From positions 1 to 64,000 of the forward strand of contig JALUYI010000018.1 of assembly GCA_027013095.1 (NCBI GenBank): 64,000 nucleotides of DNA, given 5' to 3'. The position numbers were made by a program, and so were the translations under genes. Positions 8,799-17,696 of this stretch are shown here, piece by piece. The stretch is from Paracoccaceae bacterium (GTDB lineage Bacteria > Pseudomonadota > Alphaproteobacteria > Rhodobacterales > Rhodobacteraceae). Numbering within the stretch: the first letter of the stretch is position 1; each line of letters begins with the position of its first letter. Below the pieces are notes generated by a model, which saw only the letters and a list, made by a program, of their open reading frames with translations, ran no database searches and had not been told where the DNA came from.

Positions 8799-9611
8799 TC
8801 AGTTCCCTTTAAAAACCGGTTTTTCGCGGCGGACAAAGGCCTTGTAGGCGCGCACGAAATCCTCGGTCTGCATGCAGATCGCCTGCGCCTGCGCCTCGGC
8901 CTCGATGGCTTGATCCGGGGTCATGTTCCATTCGTGGTTCAGCTGCGTCTTGGTGATGCCGTTGGCAAAGGTCGGCCCCGCGGCAATGCGCGCCGCCAGG
9001 TCCAGCGCCGCCTCTTCCAGCTGTTTCGCGGGATAGAGCGCGTTGTAAAAGCCCCACGCCAGCCCCTCGTCAGCGCGCATTGTGCGCCCGAGATAGAGGA
9101 GTTCCGCCGTGCGCCCCTGTCCGATGATCCGGGGCAGGATCGCACAGGCGCCCATGTCGCAACCCGCCAGACCCACCCGGTTGAAAAGAAACGCACATTT
9201 TGCCTCGGGTGTGGCCAGACGCAGATCGCTGGCCATGGCCAGAATGGCCCCTGCACCCACCGCGACTCCGTCGATTGCGGCGATGATAGGTTTGCCGCAA
9301 TTCAGCATCGCGCGCACCAGATCGCCGGTCATGCGGGTAAATGCCAGAAGCTCCTTCATCTCCATCTCGACGAGCGGGCCGATGATGTCGTGAACGTCCC
9401 CGCCCGAACAGAAATTCCCACCATTGGGAGCCAGCACCACCGCCTTGACGTCCTCAGCGTCAGAGAGCGCGCGAAAGGTGTCGCGCAGCTCGGCATAGCT
9501 GTCAAAGGTCAGGGGGTTCTTGCGCGCCGGAATGTTGAGGCGGATCAGGGCAACATCGCCTTTCATCTGCCACAGAAAGGTGCTGGGGCGCAGCTTTGCC
9601 ATTTTTGTCAT
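8799..9611 (-). CDS. Enoyl-CoA hydratase/isomerase family protein
   Basis: A 270-residue crotonase-fold protein. The oxyanion-hole segments are present (NFCSGGDV at 66-73 and [16 protein letters not shown] at 115-130). The usual first catalytic glutamate position in the FxxPE-like region appears to be Arg or Asn (FLFNRVG), while an acid follows in GCDMGA (Asp152). This pattern occurs in crotonase members that act as isomerases, hydrolases or ring-cleaving hydratases as well as hydratases. It is therefore a candidate for hydration or hydrolytic opening of the cyclic 2-aminobenzoyl-CoA product. It overlaps the MarR gene stop by four bases. Confidence 0.88.
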   Translation of the reverse strand: MTKMAKLRPSTFLWQMKGDVALIRLNIPARKNPLTFDSYAELRDTFRALSDAEDVKAVVLAPNGGNFCSGGDVHDIIGPLVEMEMKELLAFTRMTGDLVRAMLNCGKPIIAAIDGVAVGAGAILAMASDLRLATPEAKCAFLFNRVGLAGCDMGACAILPRIIGQGRTAELLYLGRTMRADEGLAWGFYNALYPAKQLEEAALDLAARIAAGPTFANGITKTQLNHEWNMTPDQAIEAEAQAQAICMQTEDFVRAYKAFVRREKPVFKGN

Positions 9612-10066
9612 ACCGTCAGCTCTCTTATTTTCGCCAGCGTTTTCATGCTGTTGTGCAGTTCGTCCTCGGTCAGGGGTGCAAATAGCTCATCCACCCAGGC
9701 ACGGTGGGCGCGGGCCATTGCGGCAAAATCCGCCGCCCCTTTCGGGGTCAGGCGGACCAGTGTTGCCCGCCGGTCGCCACGGATCGGAACGCGCACCACC
9801 AGACCATCCTTGACCAGCCGGTCGATGATGCCGGTGACGTTGCCGTTTGATACCATCAGCTCACTGGACAGGGCGCTCATCTTCAGTCCGGTGCCGGATT
9901 TTTCCAGCATTGCCAGCACGTCAAAGCGGGGCAGGGTGGTGTGAAACTCGCGCCGCAGCCGGTCGCGCAGTTCGTTTTCGACGTGGCGCGTTGCCTTCAA
10001 CAGCTGCAGCCAAAAGCGCAGCTTTTGCCGCCCGCTGGCGCCGGGGGGTGTTGCCAGTTCTTGCAT
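9608..10066 (-). CDS. MarR-family regulator of the aromatic operon
   Basis: A 152-residue MarR-type winged helix protein. The wing and recognition helix are visible ([19 protein letters not shown], then [21 protein letters not shown]). The start ATG overlaps the SDR stop (TGATG); upstream in-frame codons are only the antisense of the SDR tail and were discarded. MarR proteins in CoA-dependent aromatic operons often repress their own operon and release DNA on binding the aryl-CoA thioester; that behaviour is inferred here. The 20-bp AT palindrome ahead of the operon (13172-13191) is its most likely operator. Confidence 0.9.
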   Translation of the reverse strand: MQELATPPGASGRQKLRFWLQLLKATRHVENELRDRLRREFHTTLPRFDVLAMLEKSGTGLKMSALSSELMVSNGNVTGIIDRLVKDGLVVRVPIRGDRRATLVRLTPKGAADFAAMARAHRAWVDELFAPLTEDELHNSMKTLAKIRELTV

Positions 10067-10830
10067 CAGACCTGCCCGCCGGCGATTTCGATGGTCTGGC
10101 CGTTGATCGAATCCGAGCCCGGCGCGCACAGCCACATGGCCGCGGCGGCGACTTCGGACACCTCGATCAGGCGCTGGTGGCGGTTGTCGTGGCTCATGGC
10201 GGCCTCGGCCTCGGGCTGGCTGAGGTTCGAGCGTGCCATGATAAGGCGGGTATTTCGCGCAACGATCGGGGTGCGCACATAGCCCGGACAAATTGCGTTG
10301 GCGGTCAGCCCCCGGCCCATGTATTCCTCGGATATGACCCGCGTCAGGCCGATCACCCCGTGTTTTGAGGCGCTATAGGCGGCGCCGTATTTCAGCCCCC
10401 TTAGGCCGGCGACCGAGCTGATCGTGATGATCCGCCCCCAGCCTTGCGCCAACATGCCCGGCACCACCTCGCGGCAGGTCAGAAATGCGCCGTCAAGGTT
10501 GGTGGCCATGACCTTGCGCCAGAATTCCAGCGAGGTCTTGGCAAAGGGCGAGGTCTCGGCAATGCCCGCGTTGGCGACATGGATGTCGATGGGGCCGCGT
10601 GCGTCGATGGCCTGTTTTACCCCATCAACGACGCTGCGTTCATCGGTGACATCCATCGTCAGCGCCGAGAGGCGCGCCGGGGCCTTTTGACAGGTGTCCT
10701 GCAAGGCGTCCATGCGCCGGCCGGTTATGGTAACCTCGGCGCCCGCATCCGCCAGCGCCAGCGCGATCGCCTCGCCAATGCCGGTGCCCCCGCCGGTGAC
10801 CAGCGCGTGTTTTCCTTCAAGATGCTGCAT
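10066..10830 (-). CDS. Short-chain dehydrogenase/reductase
   Basis: A 254-residue classical SDR. The NAD(P) motif TGGGTGIG is at 12-19, NAG occurs in VANAGIAE, the catalytic serine in TISSVAG (about 139), and Tyr152/Lys156 in YSASKHG. By context it oxidises or reduces a ring hydroxyl/ketone in the product of the 2-aminobenzoyl-CoA monooxygenase/reductase, analogous to the 3-hydroxyacyl-CoA step of beta-oxidation. The start ATG was chosen over a GTG five codons earlier because AAAGAGAG sits in front of it. It overlaps the preceding gene by 14 bases. Confidence 0.9.
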   Translation of the reverse strand: MQHLEGKHALVTGGGTGIGEAIALALADAGAEVTITGRRMDALQDTCQKAPARLSALTMDVTDERSVVDGVKQAIDARGPIDIHVANAGIAETSPFAKTSLEFWRKVMATNLDGAFLTCREVVPGMLAQGWGRIITISSVAGLRGLKYGAAYSASKHGVIGLTRVISEEYMGRGLTANAICPGYVRTPIVARNTRLIMARSNLSQPEAEAAMSHDNRHQRLIEVSEVAAAAMWLCAPGSDSINGQTIEIAGGQV

Positions 10831-13102
10831 TTTGCTCTCTTTCACGTTCTTTCAGACGGTAAAGTTGGTCGCGCCCGGCAAAATAGGGGGGCGGCCAATG
10901 GGCGGCGCTGTCGCCAAGATCGGCCGCCGCGTGCAAGGTCCAATAGGGGTCGCTGAGATGCGGTCGCGCCAGCGCCACCAGGTCGGCACGGCCCGCCATC
11001 AGGATCGAGTTGACGTGATCGGGCTCGTAAATATTGCCAACCGCCATGGTTTTCAGGCCGGTTTCCTGACGGATCCGATCCGAGAACGGAGTCTGGAACA
11101 TGCGCCCATAAACAGGCTGGGCATCGGGCGTGGTCTGCCCGGCCGAGACGTCGATCAAGTCAGCCCCTGCGGCCGAGAAAAGACGCGCGATTTCAACCGC
11201 TTCGGTTGGGGTGACGCCGTCTTCACCGACCCAGTCGGTGGCGGAAATGCGTACCGACATCGGTTTTTCACGCGGCCAGACGGCGCGCATCGCCTGCATA
11301 ACCTCCAGCGCAAAGCGCATGCGGTTCTCAAGGCTGCCACCATAGTCGTCCTGCCGTCGATTCGAGACCGGCGAGATGAAGGACGAGATCAGATAGCCGT
11401 GTGCGGCGTGCAGTTCCACCATGTCAAAGCCGGCGCGCGCCGCCATTTCGGTGGCGGCGACGAATTGATCGCGCACGTTCTCCATGTCGCTTCGGGTCAT
11501 TTCCCGCGGTATTTGTGCGTCCTTGTCCCAGCCCAGAGGCGAGGGGGCAATCAACGGCCAATTCCCTGATTTCAGGGGCTTTTCGCTGCCATCCCAGCCC
11601 AGCCCGGTTGAGCCTTTTCTGCCCGCGTGACCGATCTGACAGCAGATTTTTGCGTCGGTCTCGTTGTGGACAAAGGTGGTGATCCGACGCCAGGCGGCTT
11701 CATGCGCGATGGCGTAGAGGCCCGGGCAGCCCGGGGTGATGCGGCCCTCGGGCGAAACACAGGTCATCTCGGTATAGACCAGCCCGGCACCGCCCTTGGC
11801 GCGCTCGGCGTAATGGCTGAAATGCCAGTCGTTCGGGGTGCCGTCATGTGCCTTGTATTGTGCCATCGGTGAGACCACGACCCGATTTTTCAGGGTCATG
11901 TCCCCAAGGCTGAGGGGCGCGAACATCGGTCGGCGGTCGCTGTCGATCCCGGCCTTTTTGTTGAACCAGCGCTCGGCACTGGCCAGCCATCGGGGGTCGC
12001 GTGCACGCAGGTTTTCATGGCTGATCCGTTGGCTGCGGGTCAACAGCGAATAGTTGAATTGAACCGGATCCAGATCGAGGTATCGCTCGACCGCTTCGAA
12101 CCACTCGGTCGAGTTGCGCGCCGCCGATTGCAGGCGCAGAACATCGAGTCGGCGGTCGTCCTGATAGCGGGTGAATGCCGCCTCCAGCGTCGGCTCGGAG
12201 CTGAGGAATTCAGCCAGCGCCACCGCGCTTTCAAACCCCAGTTTTGAGCCTGAGCCGATGGAAAAATGCGCCGTCGCGGAGGCGTCTCCCAGCAGCACGA
12301 CATTTTTCCAGTGCCATTTTTCGCACAGCACCCGGGGGAAATTCAACCAGGCCGAGCCGCGGATATGGTTGGCGTTGGTCATCAACGCATGCCCGCCCAG
12401 CCAGTCCTTGAATATCTCCTGACAGATCTCGATACTTTCAGCCTGGCTGAGATCGGCGAACCCGTAGGCGGCAAAGGTTTCCGGCGCACATTCGACGATG
12501 AAGGTCGCAGTGTCGGCATCAAACTGGTAGGCATGGGCCCAGATCCAGCCCTTGTCGGTTTTTTCAAAGATAAAGGTAAAGGCGTCATCGAATTTTTGCC
12601 GTGTGCCATACCAGATAAAGTGGCATTTCCTGACGTCGATATCGGGTTTGAAATGTTCGGCCAGCGCGGTGCGGGTTTTTGAATTCAGCCCGTCGGCCGC
12701 GACCACCAGATCGTAATCATCCATGTAGGCACGGGCGTCTTCGGCCTCGGTCTGGAATTTCAGCGTGACCCCCAGCGCCCGCGCGCGGGCCTGCAAATCC
12801 AGGAGCAGCTGCTTGCGCCCGATGCCGCAAAACCCATGCCCGCCCGAGACCATGGTTGTTCCCCGGTAATGGACCGCGACATCATCCCAATAGGCAAAAT
12901 GTCGGTGGATGGTCTCGGCGCTGACGGGATCGTTTTTTCGCATGTTGTCAAGGGTTTCATCGGACAGAACAACCCCCCAGCCAAAGGTGTCGTCGGCCTT
13001 GTTGCGCTCGATCACGGTGATTTCGTGGGCGGGATCGCGCAGTTTCATGCTGATGGCGAAATAAAGGCCCGAGGGGCCGCCGCCGAGGATGACAATTTTC
13101 AT
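10817..13102 (-). CDS. Fused 2-aminobenzoyl-CoA monooxygenase/reductase (or salicylyl-CoA 5-hydroxylase-type bifunctional enzyme)
   Basis: A 761-residue two-domain flavoprotein. Residues 1 to about 370 are an FAD-dependent aromatic monooxygenase ([10 protein letters not shown] at 7-16, DGLNSK near 137, [16 protein letters not shown] near 271). From about residue 390 a complete old-yellow-enzyme-like FMN reductase follows ([45 protein letters not shown]). This fusion is that of 2-aminobenzoyl-CoA monooxygenase/reductase of Azoarcus evansii, which hydroxylates and then reduces the ring to a non-aromatic 2-amino-5-oxo-cyclohexene-carbonyl-CoA. It is the first gene of the operon; GGAGAGG precedes the ATG. 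A salicylyl-CoA 5-hydroxylase role is the main alternative, made less likely by kynU and kynA. Confidence 0.92.
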   Translation of the reverse strand: MKIVILGGGPSGLYFAISMKLRDPAHEITVIERNKADDTFGWGVVLSDETLDNMRKNDPVSAETIHRHFAYWDDVAVHYRGTTMVSGGHGFCGIGRKQLLLDLQARARALGVTLKFQTEAEDARAYMDDYDLVVAADGLNSKTRTALAEHFKPDIDVRKCHFIWYGTRQKFDDAFTFIFEKTDKGWIWAHAYQFDADTATFIVECAPETFAAYGFADLSQAESIEICQEIFKDWLGGHALMTNANHIRGSAWLNFPRVLCEKWHWKNVVLLGDASATAHFSIGSGSKLGFESAVALAEFLSSEPTLEAAFTRYQDDRRLDVLRLQSAARNSTEWFEAVERYLDLDPVQFNYSLLTRSQRISHENLRARDPRWLASAERWFNKKAGIDSDRRPMFAPLSLGDMTLKNRVVVSPMAQYKAHDGTPNDWHFSHYAERAKGGAGLVYTEMTCVSPEGRITPGCPGLYAIAHEAAWRRITTFVHNETDAKICCQIGHAGRKGSTGLGWDGSEKPLKSGNWPLIAPSPLGWDKDAQIPREMTRSDMENVRDQFVAATEMAARAGFDMVELHAAHGYLISSFISPVSNRRQDDYGGSLENRMRFALEVMQAMRAVWPREKPMSVRISATDWVGEDGVTPTEAVEIARLFSAAGADLIDVSAGQTTPDAQPVYGRMFQTPFSDRIRQETGLKTMAVGNIYEPDHVNSILMAGRADLVALARPHLSDPYWTLHAAADLGDSAAHWPPPYFAGRDQLYRLKEREREQNAAS

Positions 13103-13171
13103 GGCCTCTCCGATTACGTCGAGTCGTGGACAGGATGATGCTGCCACCGGACTAATTTATTTTCAAGTTAA

Positions 13172-13191
13172 ATATTTTATATATAAAATAT
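13172..13191. promoter_or_regulatory. Perfect 20-bp AT-rich palindrome, candidate MarR operator
   Basis: ATATTTTATA followed by its exact complement TATAAAATAT, in an otherwise GC-rich region, about 70 bases before the monooxygenase/reductase ATG and 100 before the secreted-protein gene on the other strand. Position and symmetry fit an operator for the MarR protein encoded in the operon. It could also supply -10-like sequences for both directions. Confidence 0.55.
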
Positions 13192-13290
13192 AGAGGCAAA
13201 GCCCCGCCAACGGCAGTTTGAGGGGCTTTTGTGGGGCGATGAAATGGATTAGACAGGAGCCGGATCGAAAAACCAACTCACGAGGGAATA

Positions 13291-13593
13291 ATGACAAAAC
13301 TGTTCGCAATGGCCGGTGTTCTGGTGCTTGTGGCGCTGCCGGCGGCGGCTGCGACCAAGGTAGAATGCCGGGCGCATTATTATCAGGGCTCGAATGCGGC
13401 GCTGCTGACAGGGCGTTACATCGGGGTGGCCAAGGACAACGCAGTGCTGAGCTGGGGCGCGCGGGTGCTGGCGTCGATCGGGCCAGATTACTCAGACTGG
13501 AAACTGGCGCACAATCGCAGCTTTCATTGTGTCAAACGCGCCGGGCTTTACAAATGCACGGCGCGCGCCCGAGCCTGTCGCAAGGTGAAATAA
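13291..13593 (+). CDS. Small secreted cysteine-containing protein of unknown function
   Basis: A 100-residue protein with a Sec signal peptide (MTKLFAMAGVLVLVALPAAAA, cleavage after about residue 21) and a basic mature part carrying four cysteines, which could form two disulfides in the periplasm. I do not recognise a family. It stands alone between two leftward operons, transcribed the other way, and ends at a strong bidirectional terminator. Its promoter must lie in the AT-rich region that also serves the aromatic operon, so co-regulation is possible. Confidence 0.7.
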   Translation: MTKLFAMAGVLVLVALPAAAATKVECRAHYYQGSNAALLTGRYIGVAKDNAVLSWGARVLASIGPDYSDWKLAHNRSFHCVKRAGLYKCTARARACRKVK

Positions 13594-13629
13594 AAACCGG
13601 GCCGGGGGATCACCCCTCGGCCCGTTTTC
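13592..13629. terminator. Bidirectional rho-independent terminator
   Basis: A long GC stem (CGGGCCG plus G-rich arm, pairing with the C-rich arm and CGGCCCG, loop ATCA) is flanked by AAAAA on the left and TTTT on the right. It can terminate the small secreted-protein gene rightward and the ABC transporter operon leftward, since both end here. Confidence 0.9.
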
Positions 13630-13664
13630 ATACGCAATATCCGCCGTTGCCCGCTGGATCCCGG

Positions 13665-14969
13665 CTATTTCTCCGGGATCAGCCCCTTGGGCCAGAACCT
13701 CAGCACCAAGAGCAGGATCAGCCCCATCGTCAGCAGGCGCATATGGGCGGCCGAGTTTAGCAGGTGGATGCGCAGCCAGTAATCGTTGGGCATCGGGCTG
13801 GTCAGCACGTCCAGCAGCCAGCGGCCGATCGGTTCGACCTCGATCCAGAGGAACCAGATCAGAAAGCCGCCGAGAACCGAGCCCCAGTTGTTGCCCGAGC
13901 CCCCGACGATGACCATCACCCAGATCAGGAAGGTAAAGCGCAACGGGTTGTAGGTGCCCGGCGTCATCAGACCATCGAGCGAGGTCATCATGGCACCCGC
14001 GATCCCCAGCACTGCCGAACCGATGACAAAGACCTGTAAATGGCGGTGGGTGACGTCTTTGCCCATGGCCTCGGCAGCCTCCTCGTTGTCGCGGATGGCC
14101 CGCATCATGCGGCCCCAGGGCGAGGTCAACGCTTTTTGCGACATCCACAGCACGATCATCAGCACGATGGCAAACAGGACCGAATAGAGAACCTTGACCG
14201 TATATGAGGACGCATCCACCGGGTTCAGGCCGAAACGCTGGGCGAAATCAATGAAGGCGGTGCTTTTTTGCAGGCTGATCTCGTAAGGCACCGGCCAGGG
14301 GCGGGGGATGCCGTTGACGTTCTTGACCCCGCGCGCCAGCCAGTCTTCGTTCTTCAGAACGGCAATGATGATTTCAGCGATGCCAAGGGTGGCGATGGCC
14401 AGATAATCCGAGCGCAGCCCCAGTGACACCTTGCCGATGACCCAAGCTACTCCGGCGGCCAGCAGCCCGCCCACTAGCCACGACACCAGAACCGGCAGGC
14501 CCAGCCCGCCGAGATAGCCGGTGCCCGCCGGGTTGACCGCCTCGATGGCCGAGACGGCCGGATCGAAAAGGGCGCGGTAGATGAAAAAGCCGGCGATCAG
14601 TTCCAGCGTCAGCACGAGGGCGCGGTTGCGACCCGGCTTCATGCGTTTGTAGATCTGGGTTGCTCCGACGATCACCGCTCCGGCAAACAGCAGGGCGACC
14701 AGCACCCTGACCCCGCCTGCGGCCCAGGCCTCCTTGACCGGGGGCATCGAGGTGATCACGGTGGCCAGCCCGCCAAGAGCGACAAAGCCCATGGTCCCGA
14801 CCGAGAACAGCCCGGCATAGCCCCACTGGATATTGACCCCCAGTGCCATCACCGCCGAGATCAGGCAAAAGCTGAGCAGTTGAAAAGCGACCGACCAGCT
14901 CTGCACAAAGCCGACCAGAATCAGCAGGGCAAAGATGACGAGGAAAAGGGATATGTTGCGCAGGTTCAT
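13665..14969 (-). CDS. livM: Branched-chain amino acid-type ABC transporter permease LivM
   Basis: A 434-residue permease of the LivM family with roughly ten hydrophobic segments and the cytoplasmic EAA-like loop (SPWGRMMRAIRDNEEAAEAMGKDV) that docks the ATPase. Its start overlaps the livH stop by four bases, and it is the last gene of the importer operon. HAAT importers of this kind carry branched-chain amino acids but also aromatic amino acids, urea or aromatic acids. Next to a tryptophan/anthranilate operon, an aromatic substrate is plausible. Confidence 0.9.
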   Translation of the reverse strand: MNLRNISLFLVIFALLILVGFVQSWSVAFQLLSFCLISAVMALGVNIQWGYAGLFSVGTMGFVALGGLATVITSMPPVKEAWAAGGVRVLVALLFAGAVIVGATQIYKRMKPGRNRALVLTLELIAGFFIYRALFDPAVSAIEAVNPAGTGYLGGLGLPVLVSWLVGGLLAAGVAWVIGKVSLGLRSDYLAIATLGIAEIIIAVLKNEDWLARGVKNVNGIPRPWPVPYEISLQKSTAFIDFAQRFGLNPVDASSYTVKVLYSVLFAIVLMIVLWMSQKALTSPWGRMMRAIRDNEEAAEAMGKDVTHRHLQVFVIGSAVLGIAGAMMTSLDGLMTPGTYNPLRFTFLIWVMVIVGGSGNNWGSVLGGFLIWFLWIEVEPIGRWLLDVLTSPMPNDYWLRIHLLNSAAHMRLLTMGLILLLVLRFWPKGLIPEK

Positions 14970-15979
14970 AGGCTCTGCCCCTTGAAAATGCCCGTCGGCC
15001 TGAACAGCAGGACGAGGATCAGGATCGAAAAGGAAACGGCGAATTTATAGTCTGTCGAGAGCAGCTGCACGAGGCCGTCCGGCGCCCAGCTGTCCGGCAC
15101 CAGATAGGTGACAACCCGTTTGAAGGCATAGGTGACCGAGACCTCCGAGAATGAGATCACAAAGCCGCCGGCGATCGCTCCCAACGGATTGCCCAGCCCG
15201 CCGACGATGGCCGCTGCGAACATCGGTAGCAGCAGTTGGAAATAGGTGAACGGCTTATAGGATTTGTCCAACCCGTAAAGCGTGCCGGCAATGGTGGCCA
15301 GCGCCGCCACGATGATCCAGATGATCAAGACGACCCGCTCGGGGTTAATCCCCGACAGCAACGCCAGATCCTCGTTGTCCGAGAATGCGCGCATACTTTT
15401 GCCGGTGCGGGTGCGGTTCAGAAACCAGAACAGGGCAGCGACGACAATCACCGCGGTGATCAGGGTGATCCCCTGCGACAGCTTGATCGCCATTCCCTCG
15501 TGGAGGCCGGTCATATGCTTGAAATCCCGCGCCGTGATGATAAATCGCGCGCCATCGGCAAAGGTCTGCTCTTTTGGGCCGATGATAAAGCGCACCAGGC
15601 CGTTCATGATAAACATGACCCCCAGCGAGGCCATGACGAAGATGATCGGCGCCGCCTTGACCTTGCGATAAAAGCGATAGACCGCCCGATCCGTCAACAA
15701 GACGACGATGGCCGTTACCGCGATGCCGATGGGCAGGGCCAACAGCGCGGTGGGCAAAGGCGCAATCGAGACCCCGGCCTTCTGCATCCACCATGTGGCC
15801 AGAATCACGATCATGGTGCCAAAGGCCATGGTGTCGCCGTGGGCGAAATTGGAAAACCTCAGGATGCCGTAGATCAGCGTGATCCCCAGCGCCCCCAGCG
15901 CCAGTTGGCTGCCATAGGCCAGCGCCGGGACCAGCACGAAATTGGCCAAGACGACCAAAGCATTCAAGATATCGACCAT
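14966..15979 (-). CDS. livH: Branched-chain amino acid-type ABC transporter permease LivH
   Basis: A 337-residue permease with about eight transmembrane segments, the LivH pattern ALGITLIYGILRFSNFAHGD near residue 35, and the ATPase-docking loop RTGKSMRAFSDNEDLALLSGIN. It pairs with LivM in the membrane. The gene lies two bases after livF and overlaps livM by four bases, so the four transporter genes form one translation-coupled unit. Confidence 0.92.
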   Translation of the reverse strand: MVDILNALVVLANFVLVPALAYGSQLALGALGITLIYGILRFSNFAHGDTMAFGTMIVILATWWMQKAGVSIAPLPTALLALPIGIAVTAIVVLLTDRAVYRFYRKVKAAPIIFVMASLGVMFIMNGLVRFIIGPKEQTFADGARFIITARDFKHMTGLHEGMAIKLSQGITLITAVIVVAALFWFLNRTRTGKSMRAFSDNEDLALLSGINPERVVLIIWIIVAALATIAGTLYGLDKSYKPFTYFQLLLPMFAAAIVGGLGNPLGAIAGGFVISFSEVSVTYAFKRVVTYLVPDSWAPDGLVQLLSTDYKFAVSFSILILVLLFRPTGIFKGQSL

Positions 15980-15981
15980 CC

Positions 15982-16845
15982 TCAGCCCCCCAGAAACGAT
16001 TTGCGCACTTCGGGATCGGCCAGCAGGGCCTCCCCGGTGTCGGTGAAACGGTTGCGCCCCTGCACCAGAACATAGCCCTTGTCGGCGATGGCCAGCGCCT
16101 GACGGGCGTTTTGTTCGACCATCAGGATGGAAATGCCGGTGCGCGCCACCTCGATGATACGGTCAAACAGCTCGTCCATGACGATGGGGCTGACCCCGGC
16201 GGTGGGCTCATCCAGCATCAAGACCTTGGGTTGGGTCATCAGGGCGCGCCCGACGGCGACCTGTTGGCGTTGCCCGCCGGACAGCTCTCCGGCGGCTTGA
16301 CGGCGCTTGTCCTTGAGGATCGGGAACAACTGATAGACCTGCTCCATCGTGCCCGAGATGTCGTCACGTCGCAGAAACGCCCCCATTTCAAGGTTTTCCT
16401 CGACCGTCAGCGAGGTAAAGATATTGTGGTTCTGCGGCACAAAGGCCATACCCTTGGCTACCCGGTTCTGCGGGCTGAGCCCGGTGATGTCCTCATTGTC
16501 GATCAGGACCGCGCCCTCGTGCAGGTTCAACATTCCAAAGATGGCCTTCATCGCGGTGGATTTGCCGGCGCCATTGGGGCCGACGATGACCGCGATTTCA
16601 CCCTTGTTTACGCCAATCGTGCAGTCATGCAGAATATCGGCGCCGCGCCCGTAGCCGCCGGTCATGCCGCGACCGACGAGGAAGGGTGCGTCGTCTCCGT
16701 TTGCAACTGCGGGTTTCGGTTTGGCGGGGGTCGGTTTGGTTGGCGCCTTTCCCTCGGGCTCGGCCACGATCAGAGACTCCTCTTTCGGGTTGGTGACGCT
16801 CACGTCCTTGTTGCCGCGGCTGTCGTGGTAGGGGTCAGTGCTCAT
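15982..16845 (-). CDS. livF: ABC transporter ATP-binding protein LivF with N-terminal extension
   Basis: A 287-residue ATPase; E. coli LivF is about 237. The surplus is an N-terminal tail of about 55 residues, charged and rich in Pro, Lys and Ala (around APTKPTPAKPKPAVANG), before the ATPase core begins. Walker A is GPNGAGKST (about 88-96), the signature is LSGGQRQQ, Walker B is VLMLDEPTAG, and the switch His lies in the VEQNARQAL region typical of LivF. It overlaps livG by four bases. The tail looks disordered and its role is unknown. Confidence 0.92.
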   Translation of the reverse strand: MSTDPYHDSRGNKDVSVTNPKEESLIVAEPEGKAPTKPTPAKPKPAVANGDDAPFLVGRGMTGGYGRGADILHDCTIGVNKGEIAVIVGPNGAGKSTAMKAIFGMLNLHEGAVLIDNEDITGLSPQNRVAKGMAFVPQNHNIFTSLTVEENLEMGAFLRRDDISGTMEQVYQLFPILKDKRRQAAGELSGGQRQQVAVGRALMTQPKVLMLDEPTAGVSPIVMDELFDRIIEVARTGISILMVEQNARQALAIADKGYVLVQGRNRFTDTGEALLADPEVRKSFLGG

Positions 16846-17627
16846 GCTGCGCCCTCCTTGATCTTGTTCTTGAGGCCGGTGCCAAGATAGGCCTCGATCA
16901 CCTGCTCATTGGCCTTGATCTCGTCGATCGTGCCCTCGGCCAGACCGCGGCCCTCGGCCATGACGATCACCGGGTCACAGAGCCGGGCGATGAAATCCAT
17001 GTCGTGTTCGATGACGCAGAAGGTATAGCCGCGTTCCTTGTTGAGGCGGATGATCGCGTCGCCAATGGTGTTCAGAAGGGTGCGGTTAACGCCGGCGCCG
17101 ACCTCGTCCAGAAACACCATCTTGGCGTCGACCATCATCGTGCGCCCCAGTTCCAGCAGCTTTTTCTGCCCGCCCGAGAGGTTCCCCGCGCGCTCGTCGG
17201 CGAGGTGGTCGATGGTCAGGAACTGCATCACCTCGTCCGCCTTGGCGCTGAGGGCGCGCTCTTGGGCGGCCACCTTGCGGCGCGTGAACCACGTGTTCAA
17301 AAGCATCTCGCCCGCTTGATCGCCGGGGACCATCATCAGGTTTTCGCGCACCGTCATCGAGGCAAATTCATGCGCGATCTGAAAGGTCCGCAGCAGCCCC
17401 TTGTGAAACAGTTGGTGCGGAGGCAGGCCGGTGATGTCCTCGCCCAGCATCGTCACGCGCCCGCTGTCCGGTTTAAGAACGCCCGCTATCACATTGAAAA
17501 GAGTTGTTTTTCCGGCGCCATTGGGGCCGATCAGCCCGGTAATGCTGCCCTTCTTTATGGTCAGCGACGCGCCGTTGACCGCCTTGAACCCGCCAAAGCT
17601 TTTGTGAATGCCGTCAACGACAATCAT
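16842..17627 (-). CDS. livG: ABC transporter ATP-binding protein LivG
   Basis: A 261-residue ATPase with Walker A GPNGAGKTT (33-41), the LivG-type FQIAHEFASMTVREN segment, signature LSGGQKK, Walker B MVFLDEVGAGV and the switch IEHDMDFI. In Walker B the usual Pro after Glu is Val (DEVGAG), as in several LivG-like proteins. It forms the ATPase heterodimer with LivF. It starts about 70 bases after the binding-protein gene, with a hairpin between them. Confidence 0.92.
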   Translation of the reverse strand: MIVVDGIHKSFGGFKAVNGASLTIKKGSITGLIGPNGAGKTTLFNVIAGVLKPDSGRVTMLGEDITGLPPHQLFHKGLLRTFQIAHEFASMTVRENLMMVPGDQAGEMLLNTWFTRRKVAAQERALSAKADEVMQFLTIDHLADERAGNLSGGQKKLLELGRTMMVDAKMVFLDEVGAGVNRTLLNTIGDAIIRLNKERGYTFCVIEHDMDFIARLCDPVIVMAEGRGLAEGTIDEIKANEQVIEAYLGTGLKNKIKEGAA

Positions 17628-17652
17628 GTCCGTCCCCCCCCGGATGTGTGAA

Positions 17653-17672
17653 CAGCCCGGAAATCCGGGCTG
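17653..17672 (-). promoter_or_regulatory. Hairpin between binding-protein and livG genes
   Basis: An 8-bp perfect stem (CAGCCCGG/CCGGGCTG, loop of four) lies just after the substrate-binding-protein stop and has no U-tract. It is likely a 3'-stabilising or partially terminating structure that keeps binding-protein mRNA in excess over the permease and ATPase messages. Confidence 0.6.
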
Positions 17673-17696
17673 CTCCTGTGTCTGTCTTTCGCGTTA

